Notes: generated from the letters alone by a model not told the origin. A DNA stretch of 64,000 nt from Adiantum capillus-veneris (GCA_014529385.2 CM043968.1:9482648-9546647); one strand, 5' to 3'. Positions 1-11,880 are shown, counted from the stretch's first letter. Numbers and translations are program-made.

Positions 1-338
<338 letters not shown>

Positions 339-362
<24 letters not shown>

Positions 363-1278
363 AGACTCTCTCTCCATCGACAAAAAAATACATCGACAAA
401 ACTCGCCCACTTCACAGACTTTATGAAGCTTCTTTTTATATAAAAAATCTGTTCCTTTCTTCTTGAAAAAGTCAATCCGCCATTTCCAATAAAAACGACG
501 CACATAGGTGTCGTCAGGTTGTCCGTCTGCACAAATTACAGTCCTCTTTGTATACTCAATTCTGTCCTTAGAGTACAACCAGTGTGCCAGCCAGTTTATG
601 ACAGTGGTTGATAGAAAACAGGTGTGCACTTCTTTAGACTGCTTTTCTAGCTTGGGAAAAACAAGAAATGACCCTAATGGATTAAACATTAGCTTATATC
701 CAAAATCATCAAAGATAAGTGTGTCAGGTGGTAGGTCAGGAAAATTTTCGAGATTCTTGTGGAACACCGGTTTATCTGTCGCGCCCAATTTAAAAGGGGC
801 CCTTGTGCACTACGCCTGACTTACCACTCTATTGAATCTTTTGTGGTGGTCAGGGACACTGTCGCTAGCGTGCGTTTGAGCTTCTCAAACTCGCAACAGC
901 TCCGTATCCACACTTCGAACCATCTGAAACAAAAATTCAGAAACACTTCTGCATCGGGCCTTACCCAAAACTGTGTATCCCCTTCAACAACATACTGCAT
1001 TTCTGGCCAATGGGGCAATTCTTCACCATATTTTCCATCAAACTTCTTGAGCAGTAATCCATTAAGGTACAAAATGAGAACCCTACACTGGACGCTCAAC
1101 GGAGGTGGTGGCCTTGGCCATATCAGTGGGATTCTTTTAATTAGTCTATACCATAGAGGAAACACGAGCACTGCAGGAGACAACACGCAATTCCATATTG
1201 CACGAATGTCAGCCCTGCCATTCTGCTTGTCAGCCCTGAACCTATTTGCAAGGCGCCATTCTTCAACTGAAAACATAT
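339..1278 (-). pseudogene. FCP1/NIF-like HAD-superfamily phosphatase domain, degraded
   Basis: Read on the minus strand, this stretch follows the order of plant FCP1-homology (NLI-interacting factor-like) HAD phosphatases. A beta-strand and nucleophile loop (VLILYLNGLLL, about 1075-1047) come first, then an RP...FLNFCF..FEVWI segment (about 935-880), a W..Q..CT segment near 826-800, KPVFHKNLE near 770, and the acidic motif IFDDFGYK near 710. Such proteins are Mg-dependent Ser/Thr phosphatases that often act on nuclear targets. The first Asp of the DxN/DxD nucleophile motif is Tyr here (codon 1067-1069). Between 826 and 800 the frame shifts and a TAG interrupts the same aligned segment. Exon-like sequence starts after an AG acceptor at 1279-1280 and runs into a CT repeat at the 3' end. 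I infer a pseudogene, or an inactive pseudophosphatase if the breaks are sequencing errors. It could also be the 3' half of the upstream RING gene. Confidence 0.65.
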
Positions 1279-2061
1279 CTGCAGATGCAAAATTACACAA
1301 GACTCAAATTTAAATATGCAATTAGGACATATCTATAGATTGAAATCATACAATAAAAACACACAATGTTCAAAAATTAGGCACAAGATGAAAGAGACGT
1401 CAAATGGGAAAGAAAGTTATATTAATTTCAGAAGTGGTTACATAAAAAGAAACATAGGGGGGGCAAACTATAATCTTTTGCAGGCTCTGGGTTTAGGGTT
1501 AGAACTTGTGTCGGTATTCTGCATCTCCTTAGTGTCTTCTATGTCCATCTCCTCTTCTGGCTTCCCCTGGGTCTCTTCCTCTTCCTTGCTTTTTTGCTCC
1601 ATTTCAGGCTTCTCATCTCCAGTCTTCTCGGTTTTTTTTCTTTTTGCCTTTCTTATATGCTGAGCAAGGGTCTCCTCGGGACTTCCCTCCAGCCTGACAT
1701 CTACACGACCATCAGCTTTAGAAAGCTGTGCAGCAAAAGATCACTTATTAGAGCCATAATCAATGAAAAAACTTACTCTTGCCACATTGGCCTCGTTTTC
1801 TCGGGGTCTTTGATCTTGTCACCCGCATGCCAGTGTCTAGCAACACATCGTCTTCCTCATTCTGGGTTTTCCCTTCAGCACCAGTCGTACTCTGCTCCTT
1901 TACCTCAAAGTTTTGTTCTTCTTCTGTTGTTTGCAAAATAGGTTTCTCAGCATTACCAGGGACATTTTCATCAAGCAATACCTCCACAGGTGTCTTGTAT
2001 GCAGGCGTCACTGCATCGTTCCCTGTGTCTTTACCGGCAGTAGTTCTGAAGTAGCTTGACT

Positions 2062-2131
2062 CTGAAAAAACATCAGAGAAGACAAAAATCAACCACCTGA
2101 AAAAACATCAGAGAAGACAAAAATCAACCCC
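2062..2131 (-). other. Tandemly duplicated 3' splice site
   Basis: On the minus strand the intron before exon 4 carries two consecutive 35-base copies of a pyrimidine-rich acceptor (TTTTTGTCTTCTCTGATGTT then TTTTCAG). The copies lie at 2131-2097 and 2096-2062. Only the exon-proximal AG keeps the exon 3/exon 4 frame open; the distal AG would add 35 bases and shift the frame. Confidence 0.8.
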
Positions 2132-2559
2132 ATTGAAACAATTTTCTCACCTGTTTTTGGGCATGGTTCAACTGGCTTCTTCTTTAGAAGGGATTGGTCT
2201 TCTGCAGAAATAACTCCGGGGCAATCCTTAAGCATGCACTTTCCTTTCTCAGCCAAGTGAGCATAGCAGAATGCATGGTATGCATGTGAACAAGGCAATA
2301 GAACAACATGGCTTGAGCGATTGTGATCATGAATTTTTACACCACAAGCATTGCACACATCAATGAGAACAACACTATGTCAAGGAGCTGAAACTCGTGC
2401 AGGCAAGACTATGGTTTCAGGTAGCATTGGTTGACTAATTATGTCTATCACAAACGTGACATAGATACCAAAGGTTTCCTCACGGTCCAAGCATTTGGAT
2501 AATTCTTCCTGTAGGCAAGAGACCTCTGTTATCAGACAATTAATGTCAAATAGGTATAA

Positions 2560-3010
2560 AATTGGTATGAATGCTTGAAAATCGGTATAATGATGTTATC
2601 ATACCGGTATGATTACATCCTGCTGGTATGATGTTATCCCACCGGTATAATGTTATTATATTGGATAGTATAACATCATACCGGTAGGATAACATTTGGT
2701 AACATCATACCGATAGGATAACATTATACCGGAAGCATAACATCAAACTGGTTGGATTTTATCATACCGGTTGGATCTAACCATACCGGTCGGATGTAAC
2801 CATACCAGTAGGATGTTATCATACCGGTAGGATTATCTCCTAAATCCTACCGGTAAGATAACATCCTACCGGTAGGATATAATCATACCGGTAGGATGTA
2901 ATCATACCGATAGGGTATAATCCTACCGGTATGATAACATCCTACCGGTATTGTCATCTACCCTTACCGAATATGATATAATCCTACCGGTATGAAAAAT
3001 CATACCGTAT
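2560..3010. repeat. Palindromic TACCGGTA minisatellite inside intron 2
   Basis: About a dozen irregularly spaced units of the form ATCATACCGGTAGGATGT fill the intron between exons 2 and 3 of the RING-like gene. Each core is the self-complementary octamer TACCGGTA or a one-base variant, and flanks alternate between GGATGTTATC and its complement, so units occur in both orientations. Spacing is about 18-45 bases. No tandem period is fixed, which differs from a simple satellite. Confidence 0.85.
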
Positions 3011-4029
3011 GGTACTTTGCAGGTATTATACTACAATCAGATGGAGTTAAAAGCATACCTGTGCGTGCTGTAGGTGGCTTTTGCTTGGTCAAATTTTTCT
3101 TGGAGGCTGTCAAGCAAGCCTGTTGGTACATTGGCATCATCAAGGAAGTGCATTCGGATGGTGTCAAGGGTACCCTCGCAACGGTGCACATCAGCAACAG
3201 ATTTGACCACTGAATCCTTAGCCTTCTGGTTGATACATTGTCATGAGATTTTCTAACCTCAACAAGAAGTTCTTGCAAGGAAGTGGATACTTCAATACTA
3301 AACGTAGACTGAGTGGTCGCAAAAAGTCCACTTCCGACTGGTGTACTTCCGGATGGGGTATTTACTAAGAAGAAGGCAAAACCACTCGGGGTTCCTGTGG
3401 ATACTTGGGAAGTCTCTAACTTCCATTGTTCTATTTTCCTATCTAAGTGACCTTCATTGGTCATATTCTTCACCACCTCAGATGCAAACTCAGCCCACTT
3501 TATCGGACCTGTGCATACGAAATAAACATATCCGCGTGCAAACTTGACTCTCAGCAGATAGTTTGGTGGTTTGGATTGGTACACCTGCTTGTAGAGCTGG
3601 TAGAGTACCTTGTAGTGATCCGGCCTTGCTATTTTTATCGTCACTTTTTTCTCCTTCACTGGAAGACACGTGAAAACTTTCATCCAGTCGGATATGGGCA
3701 CATCTGCATCTGTCAACTTAGTAACACCTTTCCCCTCAAGACTTAACCCATATTCCCTGTGAAAATCCTCCTTTGTCGTGCAGAATGCCTTTAATGGCAC
3801 CTCCACATCCTTGGGGTGAACAAAGCGGCTGATTTTGGGAGGAGGCTGTAACTTCTGTCTCTGAAAGGAATAAATCCATATTCATTACTCAATGTATCCA
3901 CACCTCAGTACTCTACTACACATACAGGTCTGCTTTAAGTGACATACCTTCGTGGGAGAATGTCATGTCTTTGTGGGGGAGACGTGTCGGGCTGCATTCC
4001 TTGGGCTCTTTCTTAGGTTGCTATCCATA

Positions 4030-4565
4030 GCGAAGGATAAGCAGCGTGCACAGGGGGCTGTAGAGTGAGCTGAGAAAGGCGCAGAAGGAGAAAGGCACAA
4101 AGATACAGAGAAGTCACAGTCATGAAAACATTCGACTGAACATTCGTTCTGACGTGGGCTCCACACGTGTTTTTGAATCCTCCACATGATTTTTAAGATT
4201 TTGTATCCTCCACACGATTATTTAATTCAAACAATTCTTGCCCATAACACCAGTTTCATACCCCTAAATTTTAAGCCTCCAAAAGAAACTTTCAACCGGT
4301 TAAAACCGGGTCACCTATTCATGCATCCACCCTATACATAGAGTCACGTACAAACATATATACATATCTACACACTCACATATGGAAGTATATACAAGTA
4401 TGCACTATAAGTATATACAACAAAAGTAATATATACACATGATTTATCCTCTCTTCTTCTCTCTCTAATAATGCTAATCTCTTTATTTCTCTCTCTACTC
4501 TTTCTACACTCTCTACCTATCTCTCTAATCTCTCTCTTCCCACCCCCTCTCCTCTGTACCTACTT

Positions 4566-4654
<89 letters not shown>

Positions 4655-4844
4655 CTTTTTATACTAGTTTTATACTTTTTCTCCTATTTCTCTCTTTTAA
4701 TACACTCAAAAATCCCACTTTTAAAATCCAAACTTTCTTTAAATTAACTCTGTTTTTTCATTTCAATGTTGACTTTTTTATAAACACTTTAGTTATTTAT
4801 TTTTCATTTTCAATTCAACGTTAACCTACATTAATCAAGAAATA

Positions 4845-4918
<74 letters not shown>

Positions 4919-5220
4919 ATCAAGTGATCTTGTCCTCTCTCACTTTCTCACATTAATCACACACTAATCTATACTAATCACACACAGACCGCAAACAAGC
5001 AAATTGTAAGCAGAGCAAGTAGACAAAACGCAATCAAAGAGGACAAATAAATCGCAAGAAACCAAGAGAGGGATCATGCAAGAGGTGAGATTTACTTATA
5101 ATTTATTGTGTGTGTGTGTGTGTGTAAAACAATGGGGTAAAGGGGGGTGGTGTAAAAAACTTACCTCTTTGCTTCCTCTCGCTTGAACCTCCTTGCATTC
5201 AAGCTTCCACTATGATAGAG
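4030..5220. repeat. CT-rich intergenic spacer with two long (CT)n tracts
   Basis: AT-rich and pyrimidine-rich sequence with pure (CT)n at 4569-4652 and 4853-4918 and a short (TG)n at about 5104-5127. The last part (about 4960-5215) resembles the sequence just upstream of the second gypsy element (about 56400-56600): both share AATCACACAC, CATGCAAGAGG and GCTTACCT-type blocks. The two gypsy copies therefore sit beside related repeat DNA. No gene is supported. Confidence 0.7.
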
Positions 5221-5597
5221 TGTCATAATAATCAATATCTAATTCTCCTAAATGATTGTCTCCTGTTAAACTGATCATTTAATATGGGGAAGTGACAGGG
5301 GAGAAAAAGCTAGAATATTGGTTAAGCTAGAAGACCGGCCACAGTAGGGATCCAAAGGAGGGAAAATAGGGATACAAAGGGGGGGCCATTTGCAAAAGAG
5401 CAATGTGCAACAATGGGCTTAAAAGACCCTAAGGTTCAGCCCATTAAGACTTCCAAAATGCTAAGGTTCCAAAATTGAAAGGTTGTGTCCAAAGGTCAAA
5501 CCGTTAGGGGAATTTGATGCTTTGTGTGTGTCACAAAAAGTCTTCATAATCCCTACATAGGAGGGGGCGAGCCTTGCAAGTAGGGGATGAGAGAGAA

Positions 5598-5628
<31 letters not shown>

Positions 5629-7024
5629 AGCTTCATTTGTACACAAGGGGAAAGAGGAACACATGTCAGGTCCCAGCTAGCCCAGATGCCCACAAGGTGT
5701 ACTCAAATCCTATTGGATGGCCTTAGAGGTGGACCAATGAGAATTAGGCTAGAGTAAATCTAGTTTAATTAATTGAAAAACACTTCATAAAGAACCAAGA
5801 AGAATTAAGCTCTCTAGAAGACTATTGGACACTCTCCCAAGCGGACCAATGAGCATTCAGCAGCCCAATGGCTTGCCTGACTATTGGCCAGGAGGCAGAG
5901 GGGTCCAATGAGAGTTTAGTTGGATTAAATAATTACCTAAAGCTCTCACAAAAGGGGAAAGGGGGACACATGTCAGCAGGCTATCACTTATGCTGCTTAA
6001 TTTCCATTGGCTAAGGTTGGGGAGGTCCAATAGGGCTGTAGCATGAGTAATTAGCAAGGGGGGTCGACCAAGAGAGATAGGGGGCTGATTTTTTCAAGGC
6101 ATTATCACACACACACACACACACAATATCATGTCTGAAGCAAAGAAGACTCTCTCTCCTTCTTAAGATTTAATGGAAAGCTTACCACCTACTCCAAGCT
6201 TGTGAGGAGGGAGGCCTACACCAACAACTCTTGGCTTTGTGATGCAAATGAACCAAGAGCCAAGCTTCAATGCATGCTCGTCTCCTCTGCCATGCTAATT
6301 ACTAAGCTAAGCTATGCTAATATGAGTGATTATGTGAGGAGATGTACATCTTTCTTGTAAGAATACTCCTTCTTCCTCTCAATCTACTCTCATACCCAGC
6401 TAGCTCTCGCCATCTTCAAAGGTGTGTGAGGTCTTGGGTCTGAGACCGTGAGGGAATTGATATTGTGTTTGATAAGTGCCTTGCTTAGTGCATGAAGTTT
6501 CCATATTCATTGCACTAGCTAGTATTGAAGGAACACAAAGAATCGTATTGTAAAATGTCTCTCTTGATGGGAGAAACCATAATACAAAGCCTTTTGGAGG
6601 GGGGACCGGCTCCATGCAAATCCAGTCCTCAATTGTTTTCAATTGCTTAATTTCTCTCTCTTTTGAAGTATTGTTCATGCTATCTAACTAGGTGTTATGC
6701 TTTTTGTTGCTCTCTCCACCCAAGCACTCTTGTTAATCTCATTAGGAATCTATTCTAATGAAATGCTCACTATGTTCATGCTATTTTCCGCTACACCACA
6801 AGTTACTAGGCCATTAAATGTTACATTGGTATTGCTATTCTCTTAAGAATTTCTCTCTCTTTTGAAGTATTGTTCATGCTATCTAACTAGGTGTTATTCT
6901 TTTTGTTGCTCTGTCCACCCAAGCACTCTTGTTAATCTCATTAGGAATCTATTCTAATGAAATGATCACTATGTTCATGCTATTTTCCGCTACACCACAA
7001 GTTACTAGGCCATTAAATGTTACA
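5221..7024 (+). repeat. 5' LTR of gypsy element A
   Basis: Begins TGTCATAATAATC and ends AAATGTTACA, so it has TG...CA termini. It matches the LTRs at 56905-58549 and 60615-62201 along most of its length. It is longer (1804 bases) mainly because of a 199-base tandem duplication at its 3' end. It contains a cluster of nine CCAAT/ATTGG pentamers at 5712-6031 and a short (CA)n near 5597-5622. The LTR would supply promoter and polyadenylation signals; no clear TATA box was identified. Confidence 0.9.
5712..6031 (+). promoter_or_regulatory. CCAAT-box cluster in the gypsy LTR
   Basis: Nine CCAAT cores occur on one strand or the other: ATTGG at 5712, 5824, 5883 and 6006; CCAAT at 5734, 5846, 5865, 5905 and 6027. 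Several are embedded in GGTCCAATGAG or GGACCAATGAG. CCAAT is the NF-Y core site, so this could be a U3 enhancer. The equivalent blocks in LTRs B and C keep the same motifs. Function is inferred only from motif density. Confidence 0.5.
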
Positions 7025-7040
7025 TTGGTATAAGAGCACA
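6649..7040 (+). repeat. 199-base tandem duplication across the LTR end
   Basis: The block starting AATTTCTCTCTCTTTTGAAG at 6649 is repeated at 6848. Each copy runs through GCTATTTTCCGCTACACCA to TTAAATGTTACATTGGTAT. The first copy therefore includes an LTR end plus the first bases of the primer site, and the second holds the working LTR/primer-site junction. Copies differ at only a few positions. Confidence 0.9.
7026..7037 (+). other. Primer-binding site, initiator-Met tRNA type
   Basis: TGGTATAAGAGC lies one base after the LTR end. It differs at one position from TGGTATCAGAGC, the usual plant site complementary to the 3' end of initiator tRNA-Met. This fixes element polarity as plus. The region 7040-7440 is an untranslated leader with no further feature seen. 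Confidence 0.8.
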
Positions 7041-7441
7041 AGGTTTCTCTTTTCTTGCTCAAGAATGGAGGTCCTCAAGCTAGCTATAAATGGTTGGTAC
7101 TATTAATTGCATGTGAGTAAATAGAATAGGGATTTTCCAGCCTTGCAGTGCGCCTGCCTTTATGAAGTTAACGGGGCATCACCGTCGAGAGCTATGGTCT
7201 TAATAGTGGAGTCCTATAGGGCTTGCCTACGGCTTAACCACTATTGAGCTATTAGAAGCTTGACAAGAGTCGGTGTTGTTTTGGTGTTGAACGACCCTCT
7301 CTTCTATTCCTTGCAATTAATGGTATTCGAGCCACAGGTACAGTAGCTTGAGTGCTTTTTCTAAAGCGGTAAAGAGGAGTAGCAGTTAGGGCTTGAAGTG
7401 CCAAAGTACACCTAAAAAGTTTACACCTAAAAGTTGTTAGA

Positions 7442-9528
7442 ATGGATGACAATAGTAAAGAGAGTGAAATTAATGTTGATAACTTTGATTTTGCTAATGA
7501 GCAGGCTACTAATGATGCCCCGATGCTTGTTAACTATCTTGTTTCTAGACTTCAACAAGCCATGGGTAGTCCATCCCTCCAAAGTGAAGTGCAACGACAG
7601 CTTTGTGCTCATGGGATTCTCCAAGCTCCCCACCATGACGAGAGAACACCTAGGAAGCCTCCTTGCAAGACTTCCAAAAGAGGCCTCTCTCCGATTTGGG
7701 AAGAATAAGAGGATCCATATGAAGGGCTTAGATATTTTCTCCTTGATGATGCATCTCCTTCTCAAAGGAGAAATCAAGAGCCTCCACCAAGGGAACGAGA
7801 AAGAAGTGAGTCTCCCACCACCTCGACGGAGATGGCTCCATGAAGACGGCGGGCTAAACACTCTCCATCACCTACAAAACAGAGAAGATCGTCGCATACT
7901 TCTCCACACCATACTTCAAAGAGGGATGACAAAAAGCAAGAGAAGAAAAAGGCGAGAAAGAGGACACCCTCTTCTCCATCTTCTTCATCCTCTTTCTCTC
8001 ATGAAAGTGTTGGTGAAGAGAAAGAAGATCAAGGAAAGAGAAAAGCAAGAAAGAGGTCACCCTCTTCTCCATCTTCCTCAAATTCTTCATCTTCGGAAGA
8101 AAGTGATGGCACAACCTTTGAACCATTAGAAAGAAGAGGACATAGGAAATCCTATGCCGCATGGAAGAGGTCATCCAAGCTCAAGAAATTCAAAGAGGGA
8201 GGGAAGAGAATCTCTTTCCTGACCTATGATGGCACTTTTGGTGCTACGGAAAAAGTCTTGGCCTTTATCCAACAATTCGATGCAGCGTTTGGAGATGAGG
8301 GCTTCACGGAGTCCTCTAACTACACCATGTAGCTATGCACTTTCAAAAGTCCGCCAGGCAATGGTGGTCTAGGCTACGGGCCAATGGTGAAGCTCCACGA
8401 ACATGGAAAGCTTTAAGAGCTTCCATTATGAAGCAGTTTTTTCCCACTGATGCCAAAGACAAAGTACTCACCAAATGGCGAAGCTTAATGCTCTCTCCCT
8501 ATGAATCCATTCACAAATATGTAGACAAGTTTTGGGATTTACAATTTTGTGCGGGCTTAACTGAAGAAATGGTGGAGTATGTCAACTCCCAAAGGCCATG
8601 CACCATATCGGCGGTTATACACCATACTATGGTAGCCTCTCAAATCAATTTCCAAATGGGGGCTAAAACAAATTCTAAGCCCACGGAAAACAAGGGTTCC
8701 AATGAGCCTAAGGGGAAGGACAATGCCCAAAAGTCTCCTATGGGCAACTCCAACAAAGCTAAAGAGAAGGGAGTTTATAAAGGCAAAAATAAACTCTCTC
8801 CTGAAGAGCTTGAGTGTTATCACAAGGATAACCGTTGTTTCAAGTGCGACGAGCAAGGGCATGCGTACCGCACTTGTCCCCAAAAGAACACCCGCCATGA
8901 ACCTCCTAGAGCTACCTTGGTCAAAATCCAAGAGGATAAAATTCACCACATAGGATCTCCTCTATGCCATGCTTGGGGAAAGGTAAGAGAACATGATGCT
9001 TTTATTCTCTTTGACCCTCGTTCTACTCACAATTTTATATCTATAGAGTTGGCCACCAAGCTAGGCATACAAGCCTATGAGATGGGAGATGTCCTACACG
9101 TAGACGGTGCTTTCAAGGGGCAAGAAGCTTCAGTCACTCCCTTAATCGGGAAATTGAGGCTCCATGTCCAAAGCTAGTTGGACAAAGAGGACTTCTTTAT
9201 CTCTCCTCTCAAGCATGAGGATGTAATCCTAGGGGCACCATGGTTTGATCGCATGGCTGCCAATGTTAAATTCCCTGAAAGGAGAATCTCCTTTAAGTTT
9301 AGGGAAAAGGATATGTATATAGATGCGAAGGAAATGGGTAACACTATACCCATTGTACATACACAAGCTTTCAACAAGTCAATAAAGAGCTCTATTTTCA
9401 TGTACACAATTTTTGTTAAAGATTCTCAAAATGAACCTAATGTTTTAGCAAAAGAAAATACACACAATCAAAAAGAATTAGAGTTATCTAATTTTCTCAA
9501 GGGGTTTCATGATGTCTTTACCTCCTAA
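7442..9528 (+). pseudogene. gag: gag-protease region of gypsy element A
   Basis: A plausible start is the ATG at 7442 (MDDNSKESEINVDN). The frame breaks by 7708, and a Ser/Lys/Arg-rich low-complexity section follows to about 8230. The retrotransposon gag domain is recognisable from 8335 (ARQWWSRL, FFPTDAKD, LSPYESIHKYVDKF). A CCHC zinc knuckle, CFKCDEQGHAYRTC, sits at 8836-8877, and the aspartic protease follows. The protease active-site segment reads FDPRSTHN (Asp codon 9013-9015) where the family has D-S/T-G, so the catalytic triad is damaged. TAG at 9175-9177 and TAA at 9526-9528 interrupt the frame before RT. Gag would package element RNA and protease would cut the polyprotein; neither can be intact here. 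Confidence 0.85.
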
Positions 9529-10800
9529 ACGAGGCAATGATAACCATGCAATTGAACTTCTTCCAAGAAGTTCACCGCCTAACAAACCTCCTTATAGAGT
9601 TTCTCAAGCTCCACAAGAGGAGATTATGCGGCAAGTGCATGAGTTACTTGAGAAGGGCATGGTTAGGCCTAGATCATCTCCATTTTGTTCTCCTGTGCTA
9701 CTAGTACAAAAGAAAGACGGTACGTATCGTATGTGTGTCGACTAAAGAGAACTAAATAGGATCACTATCAAGAATAGGTTTCTCGTTCCATGGGTAGAAG
9801 ACCTATTTGATAAGCTACAAGGGTCCACCTACTTCAGTAGAATTGATCTAAAAAGTGGCTATCATCAAACAAGGATAGTTGATCAAGACATTGTAAAGAC
9901 CGCATTTTGCACTACGTTTGGTCTTTACAAATACATTTTCATGCCTTTTAGCTTGACCAATGTACCAGCCACATTCAACCGCTTGATGGAGAAGGTATTC
10001 AGGCCTCACTGAACCTTTACTGGAGTGTTCTTTGATGATACCATCATCTACTCTGATTCATTAGAAGAACACAAGCAACACCTCCAGGTAATATTTCAAG
10101 TTCTAAGAGAGAATAAACTTTATGTTAATCGAAAGAAAAGTGAATTTTTCTTACAAGAGATTAAATATTTAGGTCACATTATCTCTCAAGATGGCATCCA
10201 AATGGATCCATCAAAGTTAGAGATAATAAAAGGATGGCCTAAGCCAAGGAATCTTCATGAGTTAAGAAGCTTTATAGGTATGTGCGCATACTATAGACGC
10301 TTCATAGAAAAGTTCTCACTAATAGCAGGACCATTACATGACCTAACAAAAAAAAAACGTTAGGTACACATGGTCTTCCAAGGAGAACAATGCTTTCAAA
10401 AGGCTTATCTCTCAATCTGTGCTTACACTACCGTATCTCTCAAAACCATTTGAGGTCCAATGTGATGCTTATGGTGATTGCCTTGGAGCTGTTTTGCTTC
10501 AAGAAGGGCATGCCATAGGCTATGAAAGTTGAAGGCTCGACCTTGTTGAGCAAGCTCTAGGCATATATGAAAAGTAACTCCTTGCAGTTCTACATGCCTT
10601 AGACTCATGGAAGCACTATTTATTGGGGACTCCTTTCATTCTGTGAACGGATCACCAAAGCCTTAAGTACTTCATGATGCAGACCAAGCTCTCCAACAAC
10701 CAAATGAGGTGGGCAAACTTTCTTTTGCAATTTCATTTTCATATTGCTCACATTGCTGGCAAGCATAATCAAGTAGCCGATGCACTCTCAAGACGGCCAA
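9529..10800 (+). pseudogene. pol: Reverse transcriptase and RNase H of gypsy element A
   Basis: RT is recognised from SPFCSPVLLVQKKDG (about 9675-9722), the FSRIDLKSGYHQ block (about 9834-9870) and the catalytic FFDD at 10028-10039, the form taken by the YxDD box here. LGHIISQDGIQ and LRSFIGMCAYYRRF follow at 10170-10300. RNase H follows from about 10427 (FEVQCDA) to the DALSRRPRVN end near 10810. TAA at 9743-9745 replaces a residue right after MCVD, TGA occurs near 10011, TAG lies at 10361-10363 after a run of A, and further stops lie in RNase H. It copies element RNA into DNA in intact relatives; here it is inactive. Confidence 0.88.
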
Positions 10801-10979
10801 GAGTGAATGCGGTTTTCATAGCAACTCACAATGATCTATCTTCCATGATAGATGAGTATGCTATTGATCTTGATTTTAGAGATGTGATTTTAGCCCTTGC
10901 ACTAGGGAAGAAAGAGGAACCATTTACTTTACAAGATGGTTATCTTCTCTACGGCAATAGACTATGCGTTACTAGCTCA

Positions 10980-11880
10980 TTACGTGTGAAAGTAATGTAT
11001 GAATCTCACTCTCCTCCTTATGTAGGGCATAGAGGGATTCAGTCTACCCTAAAGGGGATTGAAACATATTTCTATTGGCCTACCATGAAACCAAACATAT
11101 AAGAGTATGTTTCTAAATGTGTGGTATGCCAAAAGACGAAGTTTGATAGAAGGAAGCAACCTGGATTGCTTCAACCTTTGCCAATCCATAATTCACCATG
11201 CGAGAGCATATCCATGGATTTTATCTTTGGATTCCCTAAGTCTATCCATAGGAATACAGGAATATGGATGATAGTAGACAGGTTCAGTAAACAAGCTCAT
11301 TTTCTACCTGTCAAAAAGACTATCAAAGCCCATCAAATGGCAACCCTCTTCATTTCACAAATTGTCAAGTACCATGGCTTGCCAGTGTCCATAGTGTCGG
11401 ATAGAGATCCTAGAATGACAAATAATTTTTGGAAAGGGTCTCTTTGAGAATTTGGGAACAAGGCTAAACTTCTCTTCAGCCTATCACCTGCGAACGGATG
11501 GCCAAAGTGAAATAGCTAACCTAACAATTCTTGATCTACTAAAAGCCTATGTAACGGAAGTAGATCAAAGATCCCAATGGGAGAAGTACTTACCCTTAGT
11601 GGAGTATGCCTACAATAACACTGTACATACTTCCATGGGAAAAGCACCTTTTGAGGTAATTGAGGAAAGATCAAAAAGTCCCTTGCTACTTAAGGTACAC
11701 GGGAAGAACTTCGTTGCAGATGAGTATAGCCGAGACCTTCCAGATTCTTTCCAAAAGATTAAGGATGCTATCTCTATCTCACAACAAAGGCAAAAGGCTG
11801 CTGCTGACAAGCACAGAAGAGCCCAAGCCTTTAAATAAAATGATTGGGTCTTACTCAAATTTCCCAAGGCTCGATTAAGG
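10980..11880 (+). pseudogene. pol: Integrase of gypsy element A (N-terminal and core)
   Basis: The zinc-binding part keeps a His pair (HSPPYVGH) and CVVC near 11140. The catalytic core keeps Asp in SMDFIFGFP (about 11214-11240), Asp in SDRDPRM (about 11398-11418) and Glu in GQSEIAN (about 11502-11520), so the D,D-35-E residues survive. TAA at 11101-11103, TGA near 11446 and TAA at 11836-11838 break the frame. The reading continues to the copia insertion at 11927, where a Tyr-Tyr-Thr stretch is split, and resumes at 17465. Confidence 0.88.

Larger units (their letters stand above)
1468..4028 (-). pseudogene. Split gene with RING-like zinc finger and basic/acidic tail, with disabling changes
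   Basis: Five exons can be followed on the minus strand with GT-AG junctions. Exon 1, 4028-3948, starts MDSNLRKSPRNAARH. Exon 2, 3860-3059, about 267 codons, is the largest. Exon 3, about 2376-2151, carries a RING-H2-like finger: CNAC, then CSHAYHAFC, then C-x4-C. Exon 4, 2061-1777, is acidic with a TRSKTPRKRG basic patch. Exon 5, 1715-1468, is Lys/Glu-rich and ends in KRL and TAG. The exon 3/4 and 4/5 phases agree. RING fingers usually mark ubiquitin ligases, but the C-x4-C end is atypical, so the activity is inference. I do not recognise exon 2. Two breaks are visible: an in-frame TGA near the end of exon 1 (about 3963) and a one-base frameshift near 3232 in exon 2, after which the other frame stays open to the donor at 3058. 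Basic tracts suggest a nuclear protein. It is probably a decayed host gene; if the exon 1 TGA is spliced around, it could still function. Confidence 0.6.

Noticed and set aside
775-825. An intron starting GTAAGT at 824 in the FCP1-like gene
   Set aside because: It would be under 50 bases and the phases do not match, and the bases inside align with the family's W..Q..CT segment in another frame, so a frameshift plus stop is more likely.
508-1313. Plus-strand open frames opposite the FCP1-like region
   Set aside because: They are antisense shadows; only the minus strand shows recognisable HAD motifs.
2560-3010. CRISPR-like array of regularly spaced repeats
   Set aside because: Spacing is irregular, units are palindromic variants, and the genome is plant-like.
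3228-3262. A mini-intron of about 32 bases in exon 2 of the RING-like gene
   Set aside because: GT and AG are present but the length is below known plant intron minima; a single-base frameshift explains the change of frame better.
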